Source: Corynebacterium occultum
GTDB taxonomy: Bacteria; Actinomycetota; Actinomycetes; Mycobacteriales; Mycobacteriaceae
NCBI RefSeq assembly: GCF_009734425.1
Contig: NZ_CP046455.1
Span: forward strand, 1,240,001 to 1,304,000
Length of the DNA: 64,000 nucleotides
Reading direction: 5' to 3'
In this document: one piece after another, positions 47,790-57,240 of the stretch
Layout of the letters: every line of letters starts with the position of its first letter
How positions within the stretch are numbered: position 1 is the stretch's first letter
The notes under the pieces: model-generated
The model's database searches: none
The model's input: only the letters and a program-made list of their open reading frames with translations
Told to the model about the DNA's origin: nothing
Position numbers and translations under genes: made by a program

Positions 47790-49481
47790 CTAGAAGCTGT
47801 CAGCGGTCTCCGGAACTTCCGCGCCCTGGGTGCCCTGCGGCTGAGTCTGCAGCTGCTGGGTCTGCTGCTGCGGGGCCGGTCCTGCGGTGGGGGTGGTCGC
47901 CGGGGCCGGGGTCTGCTGCTGTTGCGGCTGGGGTTCCGGCTGAGTGGCGGCGGTCGGGGTGGTGTTGTCCTGCTGCTCCTGACCCGGGGTGTCGGTGGGG
48001 CCGGTGGTTTCAGTGTCGAGGGTCAGACCCGTGGTTTCGGTCGGGGTGGCTTCCTGGGTGGGCTGGGTGGCCGAGGCCGTCGGCTCGGACTCCTGCGGGG
48101 TCGGCTCTGCAGGGGCGGTGGTGGCGGCGGGGCGGGGGTTGTTCTCCAACCATTCCTCGGAGGGCTCAACCAGCAGCAGGCGGAAGAAGACCAGCACCAT
48201 CAGGGTCACCAGCAGTCCGGTGGTGGAGGCTCGGACCCGACCACCGATCGTGCTGATCTTCCGCCAACGGGAGAGATTCTCCACCGGCTCCAGCTCGATG
48301 GTCCCGGGTGCTTCCTCCTCATCAGTGTGGGGCTGCATGGTTTCGCTCGGGGTGCGGGCAGGATCCCGCCCCTGCTCATCGGCGAGCTTCACGGGGGGTG
48401 TGGCGAGTTCGGCAGGCTTATCGACGTCCTCGTCATCCTCGGTCTGCCGGGCCTGCTTGGTGGGCTCGGGCTCGGGGTCGTCGAAGGCGACGTCGATAAG
48501 CGGGTCGCTGCGGAAGGCGCGGCTGATGTTCTCCTCGGGGTTCACCAGCGGGGTGGTGACCAGCTGATCCCGGAGTTCGCCGGAGACGGTGGTGGCGGAG
48601 CCGTATTCATCCCAGAACTCATCGAGGATCTCGGTGCGCACCGCACGTTCCACCATCCAGTGGTTGCCGGCGGTGACCTGGATCATGAAGCGCATGTCGA
48701 TCATCCAGGGCATGCCGACCACGCCGGGTGGCTGGATGTCCACACCCGGTTGGACATCAAGTTCGCCGAGCAGTTCCCGGGCGATCTCAGGTCGTTCCAG
48801 GGCGCGGCGGGTGGCGGCCTCGGAGCGAGCGATCACCTCGGCCGAGTCCTGGGAACCCAGCAGCGGCACGGGGATGACGACCACGGCTCGTGACCAGTAG
48901 TTGGAGGCGTTGATGCAGACCTTGGCGGTGGAGTTCGGGACGATCACCGTCTCCTGCTTGAGGGTACGGATCCGGGTGGCGCGCATGGTCACCTGGATGA
49001 TGGTGCCCTCCACGACCACCCCGTTGCCCTCGAAACGGACCCAGTCCCCGACACCGAACTGCTTCTCGGTGAGGATGAAGAAACCGGCGAGGAAGTCCGC
49101 GATGATCGACTGGGCGCCCAGGCCGATGGCTGCGGAGAGCACCGTCGCCGGAAGCGCCGCACCCGCCAGGGAGAAGCCCAGCATCTGCAGGAAGAAGACC
49201 AGCAGCACGAAGTAGGCGATCAGCTGCCCGATGTAGACCACCACGCCGGCCAGGGCGCGCTGGGTCTTGCCTTCATCGGCGGCATCCGGATCGTCCTCGG
49301 CGGCCTTCTCGATGTTGCGGTTGATGAACCACAGGGCAAATCGGCCGACCCGTGGTACCAGAAGTGCGAGGATCACCAGCAGGGCCAGGTCGAGGCCGGT
49401 GCTGGTGAGCCAGTCCCAAATGACGGAGGAGAGGTATCTCAGGCTTAGAAGCTGCATAAGCTGAGAGCCTAGTCCCTCCAC
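47790..49481 (-). CDS. mscCG: mechanosensitive channel MscCG (MscS type, glutamate exporter)
   Basis: 563 codons (M9 is an alternative start). The MscS pore helix and beta domain read FSLAGAALPATVLSAAIGLG, ADFLAGFFILTEKQFGVGDW and VRFEGNGVVVEGTI, almost identical to C. glutamicum MscCG. After the ~290-residue MscS core there is a long acidic linker, another membrane segment (TTGLLVTLMVLVFFRLLLV) and a Pro/Thr/Gln-rich outer tail of about 110 residues with TTPTAATQ-like repeats. The channel opens under membrane tension and lets glutamate out. In C. glutamicum it is the site of glutamate-producing mutations. Confidence 0.95.
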   Translation of the reverse strand: MEGLGSQLMQLLSLRYLSSVIWDWLTSTGLDLALLVILALLVPRVGRFALWFINRNIEKAAEDDPDAADEGKTQRALAGVVVYIGQLIAYFVLLVFFLQMLGFSLAGAALPATVLSAAIGLGAQSIIADFLAGFFILTEKQFGVGDWVRFEGNGVVVEGTIIQVTMRATRIRTLKQETVIVPNSTAKVCINASNYWSRAVVVIPVPLLGSQDSAEVIARSEAATRRALERPEIARELLGELDVQPGVDIQPPGVVGMPWMIDMRFMIQVTAGNHWMVERAVRTEILDEFWDEYGSATTVSGELRDQLVTTPLVNPEENISRAFRSDPLIDVAFDDPEPEPTKQARQTEDDEDVDKPAELATPPVKLADEQGRDPARTPSETMQPHTDEEEAPGTIELEPVENLSRWRKISTIGGRVRASTTGLLVTLMVLVFFRLLLVEPSEEWLENNPRPAATTAPAEPTPQESEPTASATQPTQEATPTETTGLTLDTETTGPTDTPGQEQQDNTTPTAATQPEPQPQQQQTPAPATTPTAGPAPQQQTQQLQTQPQGTQGAEVPETADSF

Positions 49482-49607
49482 CCACCCTGTTCAGGCCGTT
49501 AAAACTGGCTGGGAGACAGTTGCGGTGTCGGTGCTCACACGTCGGTCGGGGGTGAGAGATTGGTGTCCTTTAGGGCGTGGCCGAGGGTGCTGTGTATTAT
49601 TGGGTCC

Positions 49608-49655
49608 ATGATCATTATTCGACTTGTAGACGTACCCGCGCGGCGCCTGCCGTAA
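49608..49655 (+). CDS. ilvBNC leader peptide
   Basis: ATG at 49608 begins a 15-residue peptide (MIIIRLVDVPARRLP, TAA stop at 49653). It carries three Ile, two Leu and two Val codons, so stalling would sense branched-chain amino acids. C. glutamicum has a similar leader in front of ilvB. Confidence 0.85.
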   Translation: MIIIRLVDVPARRLP

Positions 49656-49718
49656 CGGCTTACAAGTCGTACCGACAAGCGCCCTCGACAGCACCCACCA
49701 CAGTGGCTGTTCGAGGGC
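49620..49718 (+). promoter_or_regulatory. attenuator of the ilvBNC operon
   Basis: Stem 1 pairs CGACTTGTA (49620-49628, inside the leader peptide) with TACAAGTCG (49661-49669). The terminator pairs GCCCTCGACAGC (49681-49692) with GCTGTTCGAGGGC (49706-49718), followed by TTTGT. GGCGC (near 49642) could pair with GCGCC (49679) as an alternative, antiterminator arm. Ribosome stalling at Ile/Val/Leu codons would free the alternative pairing and allow ilvB transcription. Confidence 0.85.
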
Positions 49719-49885
49719 TTTGTCATTGTGGTCGTGGCAACCCGACGGCGCACAACGTGCCAAAATGATTTCCGTCACAACCGCCACTCTCCCCGACCAA
49801 CGGTGACCCCGGGGTGGGGAAGTGTGGGACTGGGGCGGGAAAATTTCAGAATAAATGATTCTTGAAGATTAGGAGCCAAGAAGTC

Positions 49886-51790
49886 GTGAACGTGGCAGCT
49901 TCGCAACAGCCCACTCCGGCGACGGTCGCACAGCGCGGCCGGAACACGCCGGAGAAGATGACCGGTGCCCAGGCAATTGTGCGTTCCCTGGAGGAGCTCG
50001 GCACCGATGTGGTGTTCGGCATTCCCGGTGGTGCTGTCCTCCCTCTCTATGACCCGCTCTATTCCTCGGAGAAGCTGCGCCACGTCCTGGTCCGCCATGA
50101 GCAGGGTGCCGGCCACGCCGCCACCGGCTATGCGCAGTCCAGTGGCCGCGTCGGTGTCTGCATCGCCACCTCCGGCCCGGGTGCCACCAACCTGGTCACC
50201 CCGCTGGCCGATGCCAACCTGGACTCCGTCCCGATCGTGGCCATCACCGGCCAGGTCGGAACCGGCCTGCTGGGTACCGATGCCTTCCAGGAGGCGGACA
50301 TCCGCGGTGTGACCATGCCGATCACCAAGCACAACTTCATGGTCACCGAACCCGATGACATCCCGCAGGCCCTGGCCGAGGCATTCCACCTCGCCGCCAC
50401 CGGCCGCCCCGGCCCGGTCCTGGTCGACATCCCCAAGGATGTCCAGAATGCGGAGGTCAACTTCGTCTGGCCGCCGCAGATCGACCTGCCCGGCTACAAG
50501 CCGGTGACCACCCCGCACTCCCGCCAGATCTCCCAGGCGGTCAAGCTCATCGCCGCGGCCGAGCGACCCGTCCTCTATATCGGCGGTGGCGTCATCAAGT
50601 CCAACGCCCATGCAGAGCTGATGGCCTTCGCGGAGTACACCGGCATCCCGGTCGTCACCACCCTGATGGCGTTGGGATCCTTCCCGAACTCCCACCCCCT
50701 GCACATGGGCATGCCCGGTATGCACGGCACCGTCCCGGCGGTCGGCGCCATGCAGAAGTCCGACCTGCTGATCGCCATCGGCTCGCGTTTCGACGACCGT
50801 GTCACCGGTGAGGTCGAGAGCTTCGCCCCTGATGCGCAGATCATCCACGCCGATATCGACCCGGCCGAGATCGGCAAGATCCGCCCGGTCAAGGTCCCGA
50901 TCGTCGGCGACGCCAAGGAGGTCCTGGTTGCCCTGCTGAACACCTACCAGGCAGATCCGGAGCGGGCCGTCCCGCGCATCGACACCTGGGTTGCTGAACT
51001 CAACGATCTCAAGCAGCGCTTCCCGCGCGGTTATGAAAAGCCCGATGACGGCATGCTTTCCCCGCAGTTCGTCATCGAGTCCATCTCCCGGGAGGTCGGC
51101 CCCGACGCGGTCTACTGCGCCGGTGTCGGCCAGCACCAGATGTGGTCCGCACAGTTCCTCGATTTCGAGAAGCCGCGCACCTGGCTGAACTCCGGTGGTC
51201 TGGGCACCATGGGCTACGCCGTTCCGGCCGCCGTGGGTGCCAAGGCCGGCACCCCGGAGAAGGAGGTCTGGGCGATTGACGGTGACGGTTGCTTCCAGAT
51301 GACCAACCAGGAGCTGACCACCGCCGCCATCGAGGGCTTCCCGATCAAGGTCGCCGTGATCAACAACGGCAACCTCGGCATGGTCCGTCAGTGGCAGACC
51401 CTCTTCTATGGGGGCCGTTACTCCAACACCAAGCTGCGCGAGCAGAACGAGTACATCCCGGACTTCGTCAAGCTTTCCGAGGGACTGGGTTGCGTCTCCT
51501 TCCGTGTCACCAAGGAAGAGGAGGTCCTTCCGGCCATCCGCAAGGCACGGGAGATCAATGACCGTCCGGTGGTCATCGACTTCATCGTCGGTGAGGACGC
51601 ACAGGTCTGGCCGATGATCTCCTCCGGCGCCTCCAACTCGGATATCCAGTACGCCAAGGATCTTCGTCCCTTCTTCGAGGGAGATGAGTCCGCCGCGGAA
51701 TCTCCGGCGGAGATCCATGAGGCGATTGAGGCACATGCCGAGGATGCCGCAGAACGCATTGCCGCTGAGCGAAACGCAGAGGAGAACTAA
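49886..51790 (+). CDS. ilvB: acetohydroxyacid synthase large subunit
   Basis: 634 codons from the GTG at 49886, chosen because the protein then begins [15 protein letters not shown] as in C. glutamicum; AGGAGCC lies before it. It makes acetolactate and acetohydroxybutyrate from pyruvate. ThDP and FAD motifs: [28 protein letters not shown] with catalytic Glu, and the ThDP-binding [15 protein letters not shown]. It is followed by ilvN without a gap. Confidence 0.97.
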   Translation: MNVAASQQPTPATVAQRGRNTPEKMTGAQAIVRSLEELGTDVVFGIPGGAVLPLYDPLYSSEKLRHVLVRHEQGAGHAATGYAQSSGRVGVCIATSGPGATNLVTPLADANLDSVPIVAITGQVGTGLLGTDAFQEADIRGVTMPITKHNFMVTEPDDIPQALAEAFHLAATGRPGPVLVDIPKDVQNAEVNFVWPPQIDLPGYKPVTTPHSRQISQAVKLIAAAERPVLYIGGGVIKSNAHAELMAFAEYTGIPVVTTLMALGSFPNSHPLHMGMPGMHGTVPAVGAMQKSDLLIAIGSRFDDRVTGEVESFAPDAQIIHADIDPAEIGKIRPVKVPIVGDAKEVLVALLNTYQADPERAVPRIDTWVAELNDLKQRFPRGYEKPDDGMLSPQFVIESISREVGPDAVYCAGVGQHQMWSAQFLDFEKPRTWLNSGGLGTMGYAVPAAVGAKAGTPEKEVWAIDGDGCFQMTNQELTTAAIEGFPIKVAVINNGNLGMVRQWQTLFYGGRYSNTKLREQNEYIPDFVKLSEGLGCVSFRVTKEEEVLPAIRKAREINDRPVVIDFIVGEDAQVWPMISSGASNSDIQYAKDLRPFFEGDESAAESPAEIHEAIEAHAEDAAERIAAERNAEEN

Positions 51791-52309
51791 ATGTCGAACA
51801 CCGAAATGACCCGCAATATCCTCAGCGTTCTGGTCCAGGACATCGAGGGCATCATCTCCCGCGTCTCGGGGATGTTCACCCGTCGTGGCTTCAACCTGGT
51901 TTCCCTGGTCTCAGCCAAGACCGACACCGAGGGCATCAACCGCATCACCATTGTGGTGGACGCCGATGAGCTACGCATCGAACAGATCACCAAGCAGCTC
52001 AACAAGATCATCCCCGTGCTCAAGGTCGTCCGTCTGGATGAGGACACCACTATCGCCCGCGCCCTGATGCTGGTCAAGGTCGCCGCGGACGCCAATAATC
52101 GCCCCCAGATTGTCGACGCCGCGAATATCTTCCGCGCGCGTGTGGTCGATGTTGCCCAGGAGTCCGTGGTCATCGAGGCCACCGGCACTCCGGGTAAGCT
52201 GCGTGCCCTGCTGGATGTCCTCGAGCCCTTCGGCATCCGGGAGCTGATCCAGTCCGGTCAGATCGCGCTGAACCGCGGTCCCAAGACCATGGCGCCCTCC
52301 AAGTTTTAA
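51791..52309 (+). CDS. ilvN: acetohydroxyacid synthase small regulatory subunit
   Basis: 172 codons; the ATG follows the ilvB stop directly. The ACT domain is complete (LSVLVQDIEGIISRVSGMFT, RRGFNLVSLVSAKTD), which binds valine for feedback inhibition. The C-terminal part (VEATGTPGKLRALLDVLEPF) is also typical. Confidence 0.97.
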   Translation: MSNTEMTRNILSVLVQDIEGIISRVSGMFTRRGFNLVSLVSAKTDTEGINRITIVVDADELRIEQITKQLNKIIPVLKVVRLDEDTTIARALMLVKVAADANNRPQIVDAANIFRARVVDVAQESVVIEATGTPGKLRALLDVLEPFGIRELIQSGQIALNRGPKTMAPSKF

Positions 52310-52486
52310 CCCCCGCTGGGCCCACCCGCTAACCTCACCCGAAAATCCCATCAGGTGAGACGTGGGTGGGAAAGTCGCAGGAAAAATCCAAAACGCGACC
52401 CAAAAGACCCACGCACTATCTCATTGTGCGATACTGATAAGAAAGTCACCGGCACTTTGAGTGGAAGCGAAAATCTTCCGCGGTAG

Positions 52487-53545
<1,059 letters not shown>

Positions 53546-53566
53546 TCTGACCTGGTAAAATAGGGT

Positions 53567-54780
53567 TTATGGTACCGCCTTCAGGTGCCCATGTCCCGCA
53601 AAAATCCCGCAACCGATCGCGCTGGAGATCGCATCCCGCATTCCCGTCCCATCCCGGTCGAGAATATGGGTGTAGACATCCAGCGTCATCGACGCACTAG
53701 AGTGCCCCATCACAGCACTCACCTCATGGATCGGCCGACCCGCCGTAATGAGGGACGAAGCGAAGAAATGCCTCAGGGAATGGAAGTGAACTCGCTCCAC
53801 CCCGGCATGCTTCGCAGCGCGAGACACATACACCGCCAACCTGGATGACCTCAAGGACTGGCCCTGCGCCCCACAGAACACCCAATCTGTGGGGCGCTTT
53901 TCGTATATCTGCCGCCGGAGGATCACCTCAAGCTGCGGGGCAATCGGAATATCCCGCCGGCCTGCCCGCGACTTCAACGGCCCTCGCTTCCTGGTGCGCA
54001 CATCCAACTGCTGGGTGAGATGGATGGTGCCGGTGTCTAGGTCGAGATCATCGACGATCAGACCGCACAGCTCATTGATCCGCATGCCCGTCAACATTGC
54101 GGCGACCATCATATCCGCCATCACTGGTGCCGGCTGGGTCTTGTAGGTCTGTGGCTCCGCACCCTTCTGCTTCACCTCGGTGTAGGTCGCACCCTCCCGG
54201 AGCAACCGCACCACCACATTAACCTCCTCCATGGTCGGAATATCTTCTCGACGCACGGCCTCATCATTCTCTAGCTTGGGCACCACAACGGGGGAGCGTG
54301 ACACAATGCCCTCCTCAATTGCCCACCGATAAGCCGACCGCAAACGCCGAAGCTGATCCCGCGCCGTCCCCGGAACCAAGCCGTTATCATCCTTTGACAA
54401 CCAAGACCGACACGTCGTCAAATCCCTGAACCAATCCGATACATGCTTGGTGGTCAGCTTCCGGGCCGGATAGTTAGCGATCGGGGGAGGTGTTTGTTCA
54501 GGGTGTAGTGGTACAGGTCCATGGTGGATTGTCGACGTGGGGCTGAGTGCATCCAGCCTTCGTAGATTTCTCGCCCAGTGGTTTTTCCCAGGGATGGGTC
54601 TAACCATGTGCCTCGGGCAATCGCTTCGACTTGCTGCGCGTCGTACGCTTTCGCGGCCTTCTCTGTGGGGAAACTCTTTGAGTGCTCTTTGCCTGAGGGG
54701 TCGCGGTAGCGCACAATCCAGATAGGTTTCTGCCCTTTATCCTGCGGTGAGCCCTTCTTTGGGCGTCGTTGAACCGCCAT
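53567..54780 (-). pseudogene. tyrosine-type phage integrase, frameshifted
   Basis: Two overlapping frames on the minus strand together make one integrase of about 400 residues. The N-terminal part (from ATG at 54780) holds the AP2-like arm domain (IWIVRYRDPSGKEHSKSF) and the core-binding start. The second frame holds the catalytic domain with Arg in TGMRINELCGL, His-x-x-Arg in HFHSLRHFF, and the Tyr in TLDVYTHI. The frame slips in a run of five C/G near 54483-54487; one more base would restore it, so it is either inactive or a sequencing artefact. It directly follows ilvC and marks the left side of the island. Confidence 0.85.
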
Positions 54781-54791
54781 CGTCTATACTT

Positions 54792-54862
54792 CCTTTGTCT
54801 GAATCTATTGGTAGGTCGGACACTGCCCCTTCACCCCTGGTCTGGACGCCTGGGTGGAGGGG
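54792..54862. repeat. 71-bp direct repeat with hairpin, copy 1
   Basis: The 71 bases recur at 57161-57231 with one mismatch. Each has CCCCTTCACCC ... GGGTGGAGGGG (copy 1 spelling), which makes a strong hairpin followed on the plus side by a T-rich tail. Each copy lies a few bases after the stop of one of two lipoprotein genes. It may be a bidirectional terminator that has been copied with its gene. Confidence 0.85.
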
Positions 54863-54875
54863 CAATTTTGCGGTT

Positions 54876-56150
54876 CTAGTATTGGTGCGTTTCGACCCAG
54901 GTGACAGCTTCACAGAGTTGTGGGTCGGTGATGTATCCCTGCTGGCAACCATCAAGAGTCTGGATCTCGCCGGACGTTGGGTTTCGTTGGCCTTGGTCAT
55001 TGGTCCCGTATCCACACTTGTATGCGGGGCAGGTGCCGCCGTCTGCGACGGGGATATTAGCGAGTCGTTCTTGTTCGGCGTAGTGCTCGGCAAGGGCAGG
55101 GTTGTCGGGGCTGGAGTAGTAGTGCTCTGCATAGGGGTCGGATTGGCTCGAACCCTGTGGCGTGGTGGCTGATGTTTCCTGGGCGGCGGTCGTCGACTGA
55201 TCGATGGGCGCACCTTCCCTAGGTGTGGGCTCGGATATGTCTTGAGGGACCGGCCACGCGAAGGACACCGGCTCGTACGGTTCGTCAAGGACGATGTTCT
55301 CCGGAAGCTCTGCAACCCAGTACTCCTCGACTGCTCGAGCTTTCTGCCCCGCGTCGATCGGATTGGAGAACGACCTGAAGCCTGGCATGTCGTCGGCAGG
55401 GTCGTTGCACTCGGAAGTAGGCATGAAGTCGACGGCATACCCGTCGGCAGTAGTGCCGTCCCAACCGCTGACGGAGTAGTTGACCTGGTGCTCGATTACC
55501 TCGAATTCTCCAGTGATCTGAATGAAGTAGCCGTGGTCGTTGTAGTAGCCGTCGTAGGGCCCGTCGCTGTAGCCATTCAGCCCGGTGTGGCACTGTTCAG
55601 AAACACTGATGTCGTCGATGCGGACATTGATGTCGCGTGGCCCATCCGCCCCGACCGTTAGGTTCGCGGTCTCACCAAGCTCGAGCACGACGGGGTCAGG
55701 AGATGCTTTGGAGGTGGCTGACGATGTGGTGGTGTCGGTACCGAATTCTTCTGCAAAGTTCAAGTCTTCGTAGATGGGTTCCCCGTCGTTTGCGGTGACG
55801 CTGACCATCGAATCGCCTCCGGCGTTCAGCACGATCATGTTGGCATACGAGATTTCGGAGTTGGCTTTTGTGGCAGCGTCGTTGACTTTTTCCCATGCGG
55901 CTATCGCGTTGTCTTTGTCCCATTCTGGGAGGCATACACCGGTGAGGGCGAGGTCGTCGATGATGGAGACGCCGACAATTTCACCTCGGTTGGGGAGCTT
56001 AGTTGCGGACAGGTCGAGGGTATCCGGGAAGGATTTGACGGTGCAGTTGTTCTGGTAGTCGACGGTTTCTTTCCATGCGGTGTCGGTGCCGCACCCGGTG
56101 AGGCTGAGGGCGAGAGCCGTCGTGGTGGCGGCTGTGATTAGTCGTTTCAT
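54876..56150 (-). CDS. island lipoprotein 1
   Basis: 424 codons from the ATG at 56150. The lipobox LALSLTGC gives a lipidated Cys at residue ~19. The first ~130 residues contain a few cysteines and an alpha/beta-like pattern; around 150-250 is a DUF4352/immunoglobulin-like part (ETANLTVGADGPRDINVRID). A serine/threonine-rich linker leads to a C-terminal cysteine-rich segment (CPAYKCGYGTND, GCQQGYITDPQLC). Its start overlaps the ImmA remnant's stop (ATGA). It probably sits on the outer face of the membrane. Superinfection exclusion is a candidate role because it lies beside a phage integrase, but no direct match is visible. Confidence 0.75.
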   Translation of the reverse strand: MKRLITAATTTALALSLTGCGTDTAWKETVDYQNNCTVKSFPDTLDLSATKLPNRGEIVGVSIIDDLALTGVCLPEWDKDNAIAAWEKVNDAATKANSEISYANMIVLNAGGDSMVSVTANDGEPIYEDLNFAEEFGTDTTTSSATSKASPDPVVLELGETANLTVGADGPRDINVRIDDISVSEQCHTGLNGYSDGPYDGYYNDHGYFIQITGEFEVIEHQVNYSVSGWDGTTADGYAVDFMPTSECNDPADDMPGFRSFSNPIDAGQKARAVEEYWVAELPENIVLDEPYEPVSFAWPVPQDISEPTPREGAPIDQSTTAAQETSATTPQGSSQSDPYAEHYYSSPDNPALAEHYAEQERLANIPVADGGTCPAYKCGYGTNDQGQRNPTSGEIQTLDGCQQGYITDPQLCEAVTWVETHQY

Positions 56151-56233
56151 AGTGTGTTGATCCTTGCGTAGTGGTCGCGCCAGGTGCGGATGAGGTTGCT
56201 GGTGGTGCCCAGCTCGATCCCGCTTCGTTGGAA
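56147..56233 (-). pseudogene. C-terminal remnant of an ImmA-type peptidase
   Basis: 28 codons ending GIELGTTSNLIRTWRDHY-ARINTL on the minus strand. They align well with the last residues of the ImmA protein at 58158-58508 (AIELGVTTHIINAWRNLY-ARQFA). No start or zinc motif remains. The remnant ends inside the ATGA overlap with island lipoprotein 1, just as the intact ImmA gene precedes lipoprotein 2 by 14 bases. Confidence 0.75.
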
Positions 56234-56287
56234 GTTTCGCCCCTTCACCCCGTGCTTCCCGGCCTGGGTGAAGGGGGCGATTTTTGT
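56234..56287. repeat. hairpin related to the 71-bp repeat
   Basis: GCCCCTTCACCCC and GGGTGAAGGGGGC form a stem around CGTGCTTCCC, followed on the plus side by GATTTTTGTG. The core matches the hairpin of the 71-bp repeats. It joins directly to the ImmA remnant, so it may have been the recombination point that removed most of that gene. Confidence 0.65.
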
Positions 56288-56289
56288 GT

Positions 56290-56463
56290 TTAACTGGACA
56301 TGCTTGACGCTTCGAGCAGTCCGACGGCAGAGAGCACCGCCAGGGTCTCTGGGACCTGGGGGATGCTGGAGAGGACGACTGCGGCGAAGAGCACACAGAT
56401 GGATTCTCCTGGCATGCCGGTCAGCATGTGCCACTGGTCGTTCATCTGAAGAAGTTGATCCAT
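56290..56463 (-). CDS. 57-residue hydrophobic protein
   Basis: 57 codons from the ATG at 56463, with the strong site AAGGAGAAAATC before it. The peptide starts MDQLLQMNDQWHMLTG, then has a long apolar or amphipathic stretch with ICVLFAAVVLSSIPQ and LAVLSAVGLLEAS. Size, lack of signal peptide and amphipathic pattern recall corynebacterial mycomembrane proteins such as PorA/PorH, but sequence identity to them is not apparent. It follows the 154-residue secreted protein by 26 bases on the same strand. Confidence 0.65.
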   Translation of the reverse strand: MDQLLQMNDQWHMLTGMPGESICVLFAAVVLSSIPQVPETLAVLSAVGLLEASSMSS

Positions 56464-56489
56464 GATTTTCTCCTTAGCAGGTATGGGGA

Positions 56490-56954
56490 TTATCGGGCGG
56501 TGACGATCGTCGCGGTGACTGTTTGCTGGTTAACCTGGACGTAAGCGCCGACCAGCTGAGCCTTGTACGACTCGTAGGGAGTGTTGATGAGTTCCTGGTA
56601 CTTCGTCTCGTAGGTGCTGGTTGGGAAGGTTTCCACGTGAATGTCGATGCCGGAGGCGGCGGCCTCTGCCCGGATGTAATTCCGCTGGGAGGGGGTGGCA
56701 GTGGCGTAGGTTTGCGCCAGGTCGGAGGCGGTGTAATGGATGGTGTAGCCGCGGTTGGTGTAGTGCTGCTCGTAGCCTTCGACGATCAGGTCAACCACCT
56801 GCCAAACGTCGTAGTAGACGAAGTTCGGATCCGGGGTGGGATTCGGCGCTACAGCACTGCTAGATCCGAATGCGGATGAGCCTTGCGCGGCTGCGGTCGG
56901 GGTGAGGGTCAATGCGAGTGCGGTGACTGCGGCTGCCGCAATGAACTTCTTCAT
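56490..56954 (-). CDS. secreted protein, 154 residues, unknown function
   Basis: The signal peptide (KKFIAAAAVTALALTLTPTAAAQ) is cleaved around AAA-QGSS. The mature region of ~130 residues is mostly helical, with NRGYTIHYTASDLAQ and YIRAEAAASGIDIHVE. There are no cysteines and no recognised family. ATG 56954 has a fair ribosome-binding site with GATTTACACC only, so translation may be modest. It is first in the transcript with the 57-residue protein. By location it is island cargo. Confidence 0.7.
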   Translation of the reverse strand: MKKFIAAAAVTALALTLTPTAAAQGSSAFGSSSAVAPNPTPDPNFVYYDVWQVVDLIVEGYEQHYTNRGYTIHYTASDLAQTYATATPSQRNYIRAEAAASGIDIHVETFPTSTYETKYQELINTPYESYKAQLVGAYVQVNQQTVTATIVTAR

Positions 56955-57059
56955 GGTGTAAATCCCGATTCTGAGAGTTGACAAAGCTTACGTTTTGCAG
57001 ATTATCAGCGTGGCGCGACATTGCTCTGGTGGCTATCGAACATCACGCCCGAATGGGCT

Positions 57060-57160
57060 GTAGCCACATAGCTGTGATCTGCACATAGCGATCTCGCTAT
57101 GTCTTCGCCAATCGGGCTATCACTTTTAGCTTTGCTGAGGCGGCTCCCAAATGGCGGCCA
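57060..57160. promoter_or_regulatory. palindrome-rich control region
   Basis: ACATAGCGA-TC-TCGCTATGT (57083-57102) is a perfect 9+9 inverted repeat, and CACATAGCTGTG (57064-57075) a related palindrome. GGGCTATCA lies to the right. TAGC-containing half sites repeat over ~100 bp upstream of the minus-strand secreted protein gene. This looks like an operator region, perhaps for the XRE regulator that once stood upstream. 56955-57059 holds the promoter; no gene is seen. Confidence 0.55.
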
Positions 57161-57231
57161 CCTTTGTCTGAATCTATTGGTAGGTCGGACACTGCCCCTT
57201 CACCCCTGGTCTGGACGCCTGGGCGGAGGGG
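57161..57231. repeat. 71-bp direct repeat with hairpin, copy 2
   Basis: Second copy of the element at 54792-54862, one mismatch (GGGC for GGGT). It lies ten bases past the stop of island lipoprotein 2. Confidence 0.85.
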
Positions 57232-57240
57232 TTATTTTTC

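Noticed and set aside
49775..51736. 653-codon open frame opposite ilvB
   Set aside because: Mirror of ilvB with low-complexity composition; also covers noncoding DNA without a promoter or ribosome-binding site.
53546..53566. attachment site (attL) between ilvC and the integrase
   Set aside because: No tRNA or tmRNA end is present and I could not find a matching repeat at the right side of the island, so no att pair is claimed.
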